Shown here: positions 8,626-17,971 of the stretch, piece by piece
Layout of the letters: each line of letters starts with the position of its first letter
Numbering within the stretch: position 1 is the stretch's first letter
Source of the DNA: Planctomycetota bacterium
GTDB taxonomy: Bacteria > Planctomycetota > Phycisphaerae > Phycisphaerales > UBA1924
NCBI GenBank assembly: GCA_018968885.1
Contig: JAGWZK010000002.1
Location: 248,001-312,000 of the forward strand
DNA: 64,000 nucleotides
Direction of reading: 5' to 3'
Position numbers and translations under genes: made by a program
Notes under the pieces: generated by a model
What the model was told of the DNA's origin: nothing
Seen by the model: only the letters and a program-made list of their open reading frames with translations
The model's database searches: none

Positions 8626-9198
8626 ATGACCACTTTCGGCAATCAATCTCTGGATGACCTGCTGAGCCGCGTCAAGGCGGGTGATGACACTGCGACGACG
8701 GAGCTGCTGAACGAGGCGTACAAGGAGTTGCGGGCCCTGGCGGAGGTGATTTTCCGCGATGAGAACACCGGCCACACCTTGCAGCCGACCGCGCTGGTGA
8801 ATGAGCTCTGCCTGCGGATGCTGAACGCGAAGCCGGGGTCGCTGGCTTGGGAGGACCGCAATCACTTTTTCAGAAGTGCCGCCAAGGCGATGCGAAACCT
8901 GCTCACCGACCACGCGCGGGCCAAGCGGGCTCACAAGCGCGGCGGAGACGTCCGGCGCGTCTCGCTGGATTCGATCGATCAGGGAGTACCTGCAGGTGGT
9001 ATCGATCTGGTCGCGCTGGATGACACGCTTACAAAACTGGCAACCAACGACGAGGAGCTCGCTTCAACGTTTGAACTTCGCTTTCTGGCGGGGCTGACGG
9101 TGGAGCAAACAGCCCAAGTCAGTGGCAAGCCACTGCGCACTGTTGAGCGTGATTGCCAGTTCATCCGCGCCTGGCTGCAAAGGGAGTTGCAGGCGTGA
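8626..9198 (+). CDS. ECF-type RNA polymerase sigma factor (planctomycete Ser/Thr-kinase-linked group)
   Basis: A 190-residue sigma-70 family protein with regions 2 and 4 only. Region 2 runs from about residue 5 to 95 ('LLSRVKAGDDTATTELLNEAYKELRALAEVIF' to 'FFRSAAKAMRNLLTDHARAKRAHKRGG'). Region 4 is at the C-terminus ('FELRFLAGLTVEQTAQVSGKPLRTVERDCQFIRAWLQREL'), with a helix-turn-helix. The pattern fits the TIGR02999 subfamily, which is abundant in planctomycetes. Its stop codon overlaps the GTG start of the kinase gene, so the two are translationally coupled. No anti-sigma factor gene is visible. An upstream TTG start (8602) is possible but less likely than the ATG at 8626. Confidence 0.93.
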   Translation: MTTFGNQSLDDLLSRVKAGDDTATTELLNEAYKELRALAEVIFRDENTGHTLQPTALVNELCLRMLNAKPGSLAWEDRNHFFRSAAKAMRNLLTDHARAKRAHKRGGDVRRVSLDSIDQGVPAGGIDLVALDDTLTKLATNDEELASTFELRFLAGLTVEQTAQVSGKPLRTVERDCQFIRAWLQRELQA

Positions 9199-11870
9199 GT
9201 GCCCCGCGTCACCAACCCGACCTGACGCCTGCCCAATTCCGCAGGGTGCGTGAGATCTTTGATGAATGCGTGGACATGCCCGCCGAACGATGGGAGGCAA
9301 GCGTTGCGAACTCCAGCGGCGATGATGAACTCGTCGCTCGGGCGGCGCTCGAACTGCTGCGTGGCACCATTCATCCTGCGGCAGATCTGGATCCGGATCG
9401 CGGCGTGCTGGGATCGCCCGCCGTCTGCGAAGAACAGGATTCGGCGTCGTTTCCGAAGCAGATCGGCCACTTTTCCATTCAACGCCTGATCGGTCGAGGC
9501 GGAATGGGCGTTGTGTATCTGGCGACGCAAAGCAATCCGAGCCGCGAGGTTGCATTGAAAGTGTTGCGTGATGGTCCTGGATCGGCCTCACTACGCAGCC
9601 GCTTTGCACGCGAGATCAGCGTGCTGGGAAGACTGGAACATCCCGGCATTGCGCGGCTGTACGAGGCGGGGTCTGAATCCCGACCAGGCGGAGGTATTGC
9701 GTACTTCTCGATGGAATATGTGCGCGGCGAACGCATCACTCGATTTGCATCCGTGCACACTCTGAACGCCGCGGCGCGGGTTCGACTCATGATCAAAGTC
9801 GCTGAAGCGGTGCAGCACGCGCACACGCAGGGAGTGATCCATCGCGACCTGAAACCTGCGAACATTCTGGTTGCAGAAGCTCCAAAGGATCAGTCACACG
9901 CAGCGACCAGCTCTTCGCTCGACGGCAAAACACACGACCAACCAAAGGTTTTGGATTTCGGAGTCGCACGACTCCTGGAATCCGATGCCCAGGCCACCGC
10001 CATCACGGAGACGGGATTGTTCGTTGGCACAATCGCCTGCATGAGCCCGGAGCAATTGGGCGATGATCATTTGTCTGTCGATACCCGATCAGATGTGTAT
10101 GCGATGGGCGTGATTCTGTACGAGCTTCTCACGGGTCGACTGCCGCACGATGTGCAGAAGAAATCAATTGCCGAAGCGGCGCGCGTGATTCGTGATGAAG
10201 AGCCGGTCCCGCTGAACTCGTTGACTCCGGTTGCGGGAGTTGAGTCTTTGGATCGTGATCTGGCGGCCATTGTGAGCATGGCGATGGCCAAGGAGAAAGA
10301 GCGGCGGTACGCCACCGCCGCGGCATTTGCGGACGATCTGCAGCGGTACCTGCTGGGTGAGCCGGTGGTGGCCCGCTCCCCCACTACGACGTATCGACTT
10401 TCACGATTTGTCAAACGCAATCGATCCCTCGCGGCGGGTGCAGTAGTCCTAGTTCTTGTGTTGATTGCCGGCCTGACGGTCAGCACGACATTGTTCCTGC
10501 GCGAACAGAAATCGCGGCGCGAAGCGGCCCGCGAAGCCGCCCTTTCGACCGCCGTGCGCGACTACATGATTGAGGGGCTGCTCCTCTCGGCCATGCCCGA
10601 GCGCATGGGATATGACGTGAAGATGCTCGATGTGCTCACCAAAGCATCTGACGGTCTGCATGAGCGTTTCAAGGACTTTCCGGAAGTAGAAGCACAAGTA
10701 CGTGGCGATCTGGCATCAGTTCTGATGAAACTGGGCAGACTGCGCGAAGGATTGGAACAGAGCCGACGACAGCTCGAATTGCTCCACGCGTTGGTGGGGC
10801 CGCATGATCACAAATCAGTCTCAACCGAATTCAACATCGCGGCGATACACGGGCAACTGCACGAACCAGAGCAATCGCTGCAAGTTGCAACCAGCGCCTT
10901 CACAAACGCACAGCTTGAGCGCAAGACAGTCACTGCTGAAATGCTGGCGTATTTCAGTGAATATGGAGGATCGCTCTCCAGGGCGAATCGGCACGACGAG
11001 GCGATCGACATCCTGCAGCAGGGACTCAAGCACGCCGCGACCTTTCCCGAATCTGACCAGGTCGCGACTGGCAACTCTTTGATTCTGCTCAACTGGCTCG
11101 TCGCTGCAAAGAGGGCCAAAGGAGAAACCAACGATGTGCTGGAATTGACGCGTCAGATTGCTGATCGTGTGGTCACTCTCAGGGGTATGGTGCACGAGCA
11201 GACGGTGGCCGCCAAGAGCAATCTGGTCGCTGAACTGCTGAGAGCCAATCGCACTGAAGAAGCTGCCGAACTCGCCGCGACGCTTCCCGAACTGGCAGAA
11301 AGAACATTTCCGGCAGGCCATCCCGGGCGCGGGTACAGCTCCCTCTCCGCTGCGGCGGCACTTTCCAAGGCAGGCCGATTTGAAGAAGCGGAGCGAATCG
11401 GCCTGAAGGCGTACGAAGCTTTTTGCGCTGCATTTGATGAATTCAATTGGGCTACAGACCAATCCATGCGGCTGATCAGGAACAACTACGCCCGCTGGCC
11501 CGGACACATCCCGCAACTGCAGCAGTGGACCATCCGCCGGGCCCGCCTGCACCTCATGACCACCAAGGCCGCCGAGCTGGATGGCACGGTGCAGACGCTT
11601 CAACGACTCAATCGGGACTTTGCACCAGTTGACTCATCGCTGACCATCGATGTCATGCTGGATCGCTTGTGGAACGAGCGTGACCAACTCGCCCCTGCCA
11701 ATCACCCCCGCCGCGCGGTCTTCTGTGCCGCCATCGCTGCCCTCAACACCAAACTCGGGCGCGCCCAGAGTGTCCAGGATGGAATCGCCTGTGCTGAAGC
11801 ATCACTGCAGCACGCAACCGACCGCTCCATCGCCGAAGGCCTGATCGCCGCGGCACGCGGCACCAAATAA
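9195..11870 (+). CDS. Membrane-anchored Ser/Thr protein kinase with TPR-like extracellular domain
   Basis: An 891-residue protein. A short N-terminal helical region (about 1-90) is followed by a complete Hanks-type kinase domain: glycine loop IGRGGMGVVYLA near residue 100, ATP-binding Lys in VALKVL near 122, catalytic HRDLKPANIL near 215, DFGVARL near 254 and the activation-segment end CMSPEQL. One transmembrane helix lies at about 415-440. The C-terminal 450 residues are helical repeats of the tetratricopeptide type, probably outside the membrane. The GTG start at 9195 overlaps the sigma-factor stop in GTGA. Known planctomycete pairs of ECF sigma factor and such kinases suggest that the kinase controls the sigma factor by phosphorylation in response to an extracytoplasmic signal; that is inference here. 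Confidence 0.9.
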   Translation: MSAPRHQPDLTPAQFRRVREIFDECVDMPAERWEASVANSSGDDELVARAALELLRGTIHPAADLDPDRGVLGSPAVCEEQDSASFPKQIGHFSIQRLIGRGGMGVVYLATQSNPSREVALKVLRDGPGSASLRSRFAREISVLGRLEHPGIARLYEAGSESRPGGGIAYFSMEYVRGERITRFASVHTLNAAARVRLMIKVAEAVQHAHTQGVIHRDLKPANILVAEAPKDQSHAATSSSLDGKTHDQPKVLDFGVARLLESDAQATAITETGLFVGTIACMSPEQLGDDHLSVDTRSDVYAMGVILYELLTGRLPHDVQKKSIAEAARVIRDEEPVPLNSLTPVAGVESLDRDLAAIVSMAMAKEKERRYATAAAFADDLQRYLLGEPVVARSPTTTYRLSRFVKRNRSLAAGAVVLVLVLIAGLTVSTTLFLREQKSRREAAREAALSTAVRDYMIEGLLLSAMPERMGYDVKMLDVLTKASDGLHERFKDFPEVEAQVRGDLASVLMKLGRLREGLEQSRRQLELLHALVGPHDHKSVSTEFNIAAIHGQLHEPEQSLQVATSAFTNAQLERKTVTAEMLAYFSEYGGSLSRANRHDEAIDILQQGLKHAATFPESDQVATGNSLILLNWLVAAKRAKGETNDVLELTRQIADRVVTLRGMVHEQTVAAKSNLVAELLRANRTEEAAELAATLPELAERTFPAGHPGRGYSSLSAAAALSKAGRFEEAERIGLKAYEAFCAAFDEFNWATDQSMRLIRNNYARWPGHIPQLQQWTIRRARLHLMTTKAAELDGTVQTLQRLNRDFAPVDSSLTIDVMLDRLWNERDQLAPANHPRRAVFCAAIAALNTKLGRAQSVQDGIACAEASLQHATDRSIAEGLIAAARGTK

Positions 11871-11920
11871 CCGGTGCACACGACACGTGACGATTCTGGT
11901 CTAGAGAAATGGCAGAACGC

Positions 11921-14289
11921 TCAACACCCCGCGGCAAACGCGGCGACGAAATCCAGATAATCAAAGAAATCCACCACCGTGTCAGCATTGAAGTCGGCAT
12001 TCGACGCGCTCGCCGCGAAGACATCGACGAAGTCCAGATAGTCAAAGAAATCGAGCGTGGTGTCTGCGTTGAAATCCGCCGCGCATCCGCCGGTGTACAA
12101 GGAATCGATGAAGTCATCGAGTTCCGCAGTCATCTCCACCTGATCAATCGTGCTCTCCGGGCTGCTGCCGCTGGCATAATTGGGGCTGGAGCGGAAGTTA
12201 TACAACAAGTGTGACCAATCCTCGCTGCCTTCCAGCACATCACCATCGCTCGCAGGATCGCTGGGATACAGGTGATTGGCATCTGCCGCGATCAACGTGG
12301 TGTCAATTGTTCCGTTGCGGCTCCAATCCACTCCGCCGATCTCGAACGCTTCGCGCGCTGGCACTGGCCCTACCAATACCACTGTGTTCAGGGCGCCTCC
12401 GATTCCGGCAATCTCATCCAGCTGTGCTTCATTCAAACTTGGCAGCGCACTGCGGGAGTAATCCAGAGCCCAGCCCGGACGCGTATCGGCAAGCTGCCAC
12501 GAGTAATTCATGATGCTGCGATAGTTTGGCTTGTAGTTGTACCGCCGATCATTGCTCCACTCGATCTGGTGTCCACCGTGATACAGACCCAGCGTGTGCC
12601 CCATCTCATGCATGAACGTCGCCGCCTGCTCGTTGGCCGTCCCACCGGGCGGATCAAAGCCACCGAGCGTCACCATGAAGTCATTGCCGGGGAGTTCCGC
12701 GACACCGGAAGAAGTAGTGCCTCCATACGTATTAGCAAACATGCAATACCGAAAGGCCCGCCGCTTGGCACTCAGTATCGCATTGCGATTCGGGCTGGCA
12801 CGATCCGCCGGGTTGCCGAACAACTGTGCCTTGAGAGGATGAAAGTTGCTCCAAATCAGTGGAAAGTCCTGCAGTGGGACGTTTGATCACCGGCGTCCTG
12901 AATGATGCGCAGGTTGATCCCCTGCACCCCATCCGGGTTCGATACCGGCGCGTTGGCAAACGCCGCCTGCACACTCGCCATCACTCCGGCAAGTGGTGCT
13001 CTTCCCTGCATCGAATCCACTTCAACGAACAGATCCTTGTGGTTCGGATTCGCACCCAGAGCCGCCAGATTCAGATCAATCGTTCCGTTGCAATCGCCGT
13101 CGATTCCATTGATCTCCCACGAATCCGGCAATCCATCGCCATCTGTGTCAATGGTCGAAGTCGTCGCAGGCCCCCACGCGATGAGGCCGCTCCCGTTCTG
13201 CGTCTGAAGGTTGGTCCGCAGCCCACTGCCGCCGACATACACCTTCATGCCAAATCCAGGATCAAACGCGGCGGAGATCAGCGGAGATCCAAACAGCGTC
13301 GGCAGAAATGCAGGCGTTCCACCATCCGATCTCAGCAACGCTCCAGTGCTGGCCGTCAGAAAGAGTTTCTCGCCGGTCCCATCATCGGCAACGCACAGTG
13401 ATGAGATGGCCACACCGCTTCCAGTTCCGACGGGGAAGTAGTTTGTACCGTCAAACCGAGCAACACGATTCAACGTGATCGCGGCATCCCGCGTCGCCGT
13501 GAAATCTCCCGCCAGGTACAACTGATCCTGAAAAATCACCATGTCGCGCACTGTGCCGTTCAATCCACCACGCGGCATGGGAAACCATTGCGAGCCGTCA
13601 TAGATGCAGGCACCCTGAGATTGCACTGTGTTCTGATTGAAAGCGGAGCCGCGCGCGATTGAAGCGAAATCTCCTGCAACATACAGAAACCCCTCGTATT
13701 CCTCCACATCACGAACGTTGGCAAATGCGTTGTTCCCCTCGACATTCGGCCCCCACTGCGTTGAAGCTGGACGCCACGCTCCGCTTTCCCAGAAGGCGTG
13801 TCGCACAATCACACCACCAGGAAAGACAAAGCCCCCTTCGGCAAAGACTCCCAAGCTCGGTGCGCCATGAATGCTGCGGGCGATCTGAGTGCTGCCGGTC
13901 AACGTGCCCGTACCGGGCCAGGTGACCCATGAACTTCCGCTCCAGATCTGTCCGGCAGTTCCTGCGATGCCGCCGGTGATGTACAACTGTGACTGATGCA
14001 CGGCAAGTTGCCCGCCGCCACCGCCCACGCGGCCCAAGGTCATCGGCGTAAATGTTGAACCATCAAACGCGACCGGCCCACCTGTCGCCACTCCGCCGAT
14101 GGATGTAAAACCGCCGGTGATGATCAAGCGGTTGTGAAATATTGCGAAACTCTGCGTGCCTGCATTCAACGGTTCCATCGTGGTCGGCGGGGACCACGCA
14201 GGGCACTGAGCAGCAGCAGGCCCGGTGGCGAGAAGCCAGACAGCGGCAGTGAAGCACAACGCAACGGAGCGCCACGTTCCTGAATGCAT
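11921..14289 (-). pseudogene. Frameshifted exported metalloprotease with dockerin tail
   Basis: Two open frames on the minus strand form one gene. The 5' part (14289-12856, 477 residues) has a signal peptide ending GPAAAQ, a kelch-like beta-propeller ('FHNRLIITGGFTSIGGVATGG', repeated) and an EF-hand-like 'DTDGDGLPDSWE' block. The 3' part (open from about 12892 to 11921) continues with VPLQDFPLIWSNFHP, then the zinc motif HEMGHTLGLYHGG, and ends in two dockerin repeats and AAGC. The frames are joined at an AAA run (12882-12884 as TTT on the plus strand). One extra A would give DAGDQNVPLQDFPLIW and a continuous protein of about 790 residues. So this is either a recent single-base deletion, a sequencing error, or much less likely programmed frameshifting. 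The intact product would be a secreted zinc protease. AGGCGGAG precedes the ATG. Confidence 0.8.
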
Positions 14290-14343
14290 GGCAACGTCTC
14301 CGCCTATGGAGTTTCGCAGTCCAAAGACACTGGAATCAGTCTA

Positions 14344-14375
14344 AGAAAAATCCCCGACCCTGCAAAGGGCCGGGG
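14344..14375 (-). terminator. Rho-independent terminator of the 14436-15926 gene
   Basis: Read on the minus strand, CCCCGGCCC pairs with GGGTCGGGG across a six-base loop (one G-T wobble), followed immediately by ATTTTTCTT. This is the strongest intrinsic terminator in the window. It sits 61 bp past the stop of the dockerin gene and before the next minus-strand promoter region. Confidence 0.92.
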
Positions 14376-14435
14376 AATGAAATTGTCGTTATTTATGGGC
14401 GAAACAGGGCGTGATAGTCCGAATTCACATCCGTT

Positions 14436-15926
14436 TCAGCACCCGCTGCTGAACGCCGCCACGAAGTCCAGGTAGTCAAAGAAGTCAATCACGCCATCGC
14501 CATTGAAATCCGCAATCGGCAAGCCACCTGAAAATGCCGCGACGTAATCCAGATAGTCAAAGAAGTCGACGATTCCATCGCCATTGATATCCGCCGGACA
14601 CTGACGGCACAGAATGTTCTGCCCCGTCGTGATTAAGGTGTTCGCCGGTGTCCACTGCACAAACTGCAAACCCTGACGCGGGAATTGCAACTGAATGCGA
14701 TCGGGCACCTGCGCGGCAGGCGTCACCGACTGCAAAAGCTGATTGCAACCCGAGTCCAGGTTGTTATCCGTGCGCACAAAGTACCCATCCTCGCCGCCAA
14801 AGGTGAACGTCCGTGACCACCCTGCAAGGTGGAAACCGGTCCCCACCGGACTCATGCCCCGCCCTTCCTCAGTGAGAATGCCGCCGTAGAGCCGCATGAA
14901 CGCCACACCCGCCGCGGAATCAAACTTGAAAATGCTCATGTCGCGCGATGCATTTGCCGGGTTCACACTCGTGCCGCCAAACACGATCTCCGGTGCCGGG
15001 TTCACAATCGTCGCGTTCGCCGCGTAAATGTTGTCCACCCTCACACGGAAGATCGGGTTCAAGGCGGCATCCAGACGCAGCACCTGCGTATCCATCGCCG
15101 GGACCGAAACCAGCGTGTACGTTGAATCCGATGTCGCTGTGTTCACATCCAAGCCATTGGCGTACCGATTGCTCGCAGGAGTTCCGTACACACTGGCCGA
15201 GACAAAAGCGCCCGTCGAATCCAGCCACATCACCAGTGGCTCCTTCAGCGTGCTGGATTGCCCCGTCCATCCACACACCAGCAAACCACCATTGTTCGTC
15301 CCCGCAGGATCGCGATACGAATGCACATCGCACAACGCCGAGTTGGTCGCGTTGCCATAGCGCGGATCCACATATCCCCACGCCCACTGCTGCACACCCG
15401 CAGAATTCAGGCGAATCACTGCCAGAAACTGCCCCGTTGTGCGATAGCACCCCACCGCCACCAGATCGCGATTGGGCATTTCGATAATCCGCGAAGGACG
15501 CTCCAGATTCACCAGTGGATTGCCAAAGTACACTCGCGCCCACATGGTCATTCCCGCACCATTGAGCTTCAGGATCACGGTGCCCAGGCCCGCACCCACG
15601 CCCGTCGCCTCACCACTGATGGCAAAACCACCATCCGCAGTCTCGACGACGCTGTACCCAACCTCCGAATTCGCTGTGCCAATGGTGCGCTGCCACTGCA
15701 CATCTCCCTTGTAATCCAGCTTCACCACCCAGATATCCGGCGATGCTCCCGCGTTGTTGCGCTGTCCGACGTGAATCGACCCGCCATCGCGCGTCGTGCA
15801 TGTGCCGTTGATGATGTCTGTGGGCGCGATCCCCACGTGCGTCTGCCATGTCACCGGCACCGCGTTCACCACGCTGCTCGCGCTCACCATCATGCCGCAC
15901 GCCGCCAACATCATCGCAGTCTTCAT
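14436..15926 (-). CDS. Exported beta-propeller-like protein with tandem GC-type dockerin tail
   Basis: A 496-residue protein with a signal peptide (residues 1-23, ending VNAVP). Residues 30-400 carry repeated blades of the form 'DGGSIHVGQRNNAGASPDIWVVKLDYKGDVQWQRTIG', 'DGGFAISGEATG....VILKLNGAGMTMWAR', matching the SBBP/delta-60-repeat class of bacterial beta-propellers. Two repeats, DINGDGIVDFFDYLDY and DFNGDGVIDFFDYLDF, close the protein, ending SSGC. The start at 15926 was chosen because GAAGGGAGCGG precedes it and because it opens a proper signal peptide. It is followed by a strong intrinsic terminator. Probable role is an exported surface or secreted binding protein. Confidence 0.85.
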   Translation of the reverse strand: MKTAMMLAACGMMVSASSVVNAVPVTWQTHVGIAPTDIINGTCTTRDGGSIHVGQRNNAGASPDIWVVKLDYKGDVQWQRTIGTANSEVGYSVVETADGGFAISGEATGVGAGLGTVILKLNGAGMTMWARVYFGNPLVNLERPSRIIEMPNRDLVAVGCYRTTGQFLAVIRLNSAGVQQWAWGYVDPRYGNATNSALCDVHSYRDPAGTNNGGLLVCGWTGQSSTLKEPLVMWLDSTGAFVSASVYGTPASNRYANGLDVNTATSDSTYTLVSVPAMDTQVLRLDAALNPIFRVRVDNIYAANATIVNPAPEIVFGGTSVNPANASRDMSIFKFDSAAGVAFMRLYGGILTEEGRGMSPVGTGFHLAGWSRTFTFGGEDGYFVRTDNNLDSGCNQLLQSVTPAAQVPDRIQLQFPRQGLQFVQWTPANTLITTGQNILCRQCPADINGDGIVDFFDYLDYVAAFSGGLPIADFNGDGVIDFFDYLDFVAAFSSGC

Positions 15927-16311
15927 ATCCGCTCCCTTCACTAATCAAAGCCCATCGCATCACACCCGATGCAGGCCTCTCTATAGCAAACGCCACCATG
16001 CTCCCCACCTCACCCAATTTCACACACCACCTCAACTTTTAGGGACTTTCCCCTGATTCGCCCGGTCTACAATGTTTCCAGCGTTCGCGGCACATGCCGG
16101 GCTCGCTTGAACTTGTGCCCCTGGCTTCGCCCGCCCTCTAATCAAGAGTGGTCCCGGCTGGCCCTGTACGCGGTTCCCCCGCTCGCGAGAGATTCACCCC
16201 TCACGCCCGGCACACGTGCTCCCCCGTTTGGTCGGTTGAGCACCGGTCCACTTCTCCGGTCCAGTTCAAGATGCGCAGCCCAGACCCGCCGCTCGCGCGG
16301 AAAGTACCCCC
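15927..16311. other. Divergent non-coding region (385 bp) with long helicase leader
   Basis: No gene is supported here. It separates the minus-strand dockerin gene from the plus-strand helicase. A TACAAT hexamer at 16068-16073 could be a -10 box for the helicase, which would give a 5' untranslated leader of about 230 bases. DEAD-box helicase genes often carry long regulated leaders, but the -35 match is poor and no riboswitch class is recognised. Confidence 0.35.
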
Positions 16312-17823
16312 ATGTCTACAGATTCCCCCGTCCCCGCCGAATCTCTCGGTGGGCCTGAAGTCCAAAGTCCAACCCTGTCTGAACCGCGCGAGATCGCCGG
16401 TTCCGGTGCAGCCGCCTCAGACCTCTTCGACACCGCCAACACATTCGAATCTCTCGGACTGCGCAACAGCGTCTTGAAGGGCGTCACCGAAGCTGGCTTC
16501 AAGCACCCCACGCTCGTTCAGGGCAAGCTCATTCCCGCCATCCTCGCCGGCAAAGACGTGATGGGCCAGGCCAAAACCGGTAGTGGTAAGACCGCCTCCT
16601 TCGGCCTTCCCCTCCTCCACCTCTGCAACAAAGAACTCGCCGGTCAGGCCCTCATCCTCTGCCCCACGCGCGAACTCGCCATTCAGATCTGCGCTGAGAT
16701 CGATGAACTCGGCAAAAACACCCCCATTAAGGCCTGCGCCATCTACGGTGGTGACAACATCCGTTCCCAGCTCGAAGAGCTCAAGAGTGGCCCGCAGATT
16801 CTCGTCGGCACACCCGGCCGCGTCATGGATTTCGCCGAGCGCGGCAACATCCACTTCAAAAACGTCAAGTACGCCGTCCTCGACGAAGTCGATCGCATGC
16901 TCGACATCGGCTTCCGCGACGACATCAAGAAGATCCTCGATCAGTGCCCGCCCCCCGGCGAGCGCCAGACCGTCATGGTCTCCGCCACCATCTCCGATGA
17001 CATCGAGCGCCTCGCTCGTAAGCAGATGAAGGACCCTGAGAAGATCGTCGTCATCGGCAAATCCCTCGTCGTCAGCCAGGTCAAGCAGTACCACCTCCCC
17101 GTCAACCCGTGGGATAAGAAGAAACTCCTTCTGCACCTCCTCCGACACGAAGAGCCCGCTCTCACTCTCATCTTCTGCAATCAGAAGCGCACCGTCGATG
17201 AAATCGCCACGGGTCTCTCAAAGCGTGGCATCGAGGCCCACAGCATCCACGGCGATCATCCCCAGCGCAAGCGCAACAAGACCATGGAGCGTCTCCGCGA
17301 AGGCCAGCTTTCCGTCCTGGTCTGCTCCGATCTCGCCTCTCGCGGCATCGATGTCGAAGGCATCTCCCACGTCATCAACTTTGACCTGCCCCTCGATCCT
17401 GAGCTCTACGTTCACCGCATCGGTCGCACCGCCCGCGCCGGGCGCGAAGGTGTCGCCTGGTCACTTGTCACCCCTGCCGATGGCGAGCTCCTGACCCAGG
17501 TCGAGATGCTCACCAACACCGAGGTCCCCAAGCTCGAATACCCGGATTTCACCCCTTCTCCCAAGCCCGATGGCTGGCGCGATGCCGACGGCACGCCCCG
17601 CATGCGGCCTCAAACCGAAGCGGCCCCACCGCCGGAAGAACCCCGCACCAGCTTCGTACGCCAACCGGCCAGTTCCGCGGGTGGCACGACCGACTCCGCC
17701 TCCCCGGCACCCGCCCCGGCACCCGTCGTCGTCGCCAAGCCCGACCCAGCCAAGTTCCCAGGTGGCATCGTCCCTGTCATGCTCCCCCCCAAGCGCATGC
17801 AGGGCCGCGTTGCGCGGCGGTGA
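16312..17823 (+). CDS. DEAD-box ATP-dependent RNA helicase
   Basis: A 503-residue SF2 helicase. Motifs in order: Q motif (FESLGLRNSVLKGVTEAGFKHPTLVQ, about residue 45-65), motif I AKTGSGKT near 90, Ia PTRELAIQ, Ib TPGR, motif II as DEVD (not DEAD) near 188, motif III SAT, motif IV LIFCNQKR, motif V SRGIDVEG and motif VI HRIGRTARAG. The C-terminal 90 residues are a Pro/Ala-rich, low-complexity tail ending in basic KRMQGRVARR, which probably aids RNA binding. Likely roles are ribosome assembly or mRNA turnover. The change of the third motif II residue to Val is tolerated in the superfamily because the Mg-binding Asp-Glu pair is kept. Confidence 0.92.
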   Translation: MSTDSPVPAESLGGPEVQSPTLSEPREIAGSGAAASDLFDTANTFESLGLRNSVLKGVTEAGFKHPTLVQGKLIPAILAGKDVMGQAKTGSGKTASFGLPLLHLCNKELAGQALILCPTRELAIQICAEIDELGKNTPIKACAIYGGDNIRSQLEELKSGPQILVGTPGRVMDFAERGNIHFKNVKYAVLDEVDRMLDIGFRDDIKKILDQCPPPGERQTVMVSATISDDIERLARKQMKDPEKIVVIGKSLVVSQVKQYHLPVNPWDKKKLLLHLLRHEEPALTLIFCNQKRTVDEIATGLSKRGIEAHSIHGDHPQRKRNKTMERLREGQLSVLVCSDLASRGIDVEGISHVINFDLPLDPELYVHRIGRTARAGREGVAWSLVTPADGELLTQVEMLTNTEVPKLEYPDFTPSPKPDGWRDADGTPRMRPQTEAAPPPEEPRTSFVRQPASSAGGTTDSASPAPAPAPVVVAKPDPAKFPGGIVPVMLPPKRMQGRVARR

Positions 17824-17971
17824 ACGGGAACCGAACCCGATCACCCGCGTCAGAAGTCGCTGACATACGTTGATACACCTGGCTGAACCACCGACCCCAT
17901 CCTGTGGTACAGTCTGGGTTCACTGCCTGCCGCCGACTCGGGTGGCCGGCTCAATCTCTGGAGTCACGTGC

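Noticed and set aside
16068-16073. Riboswitch or thermosensor in the long helicase leader
   Set aside because: No conserved aptamer pattern could be recognised; only a possible -10 box was seen.
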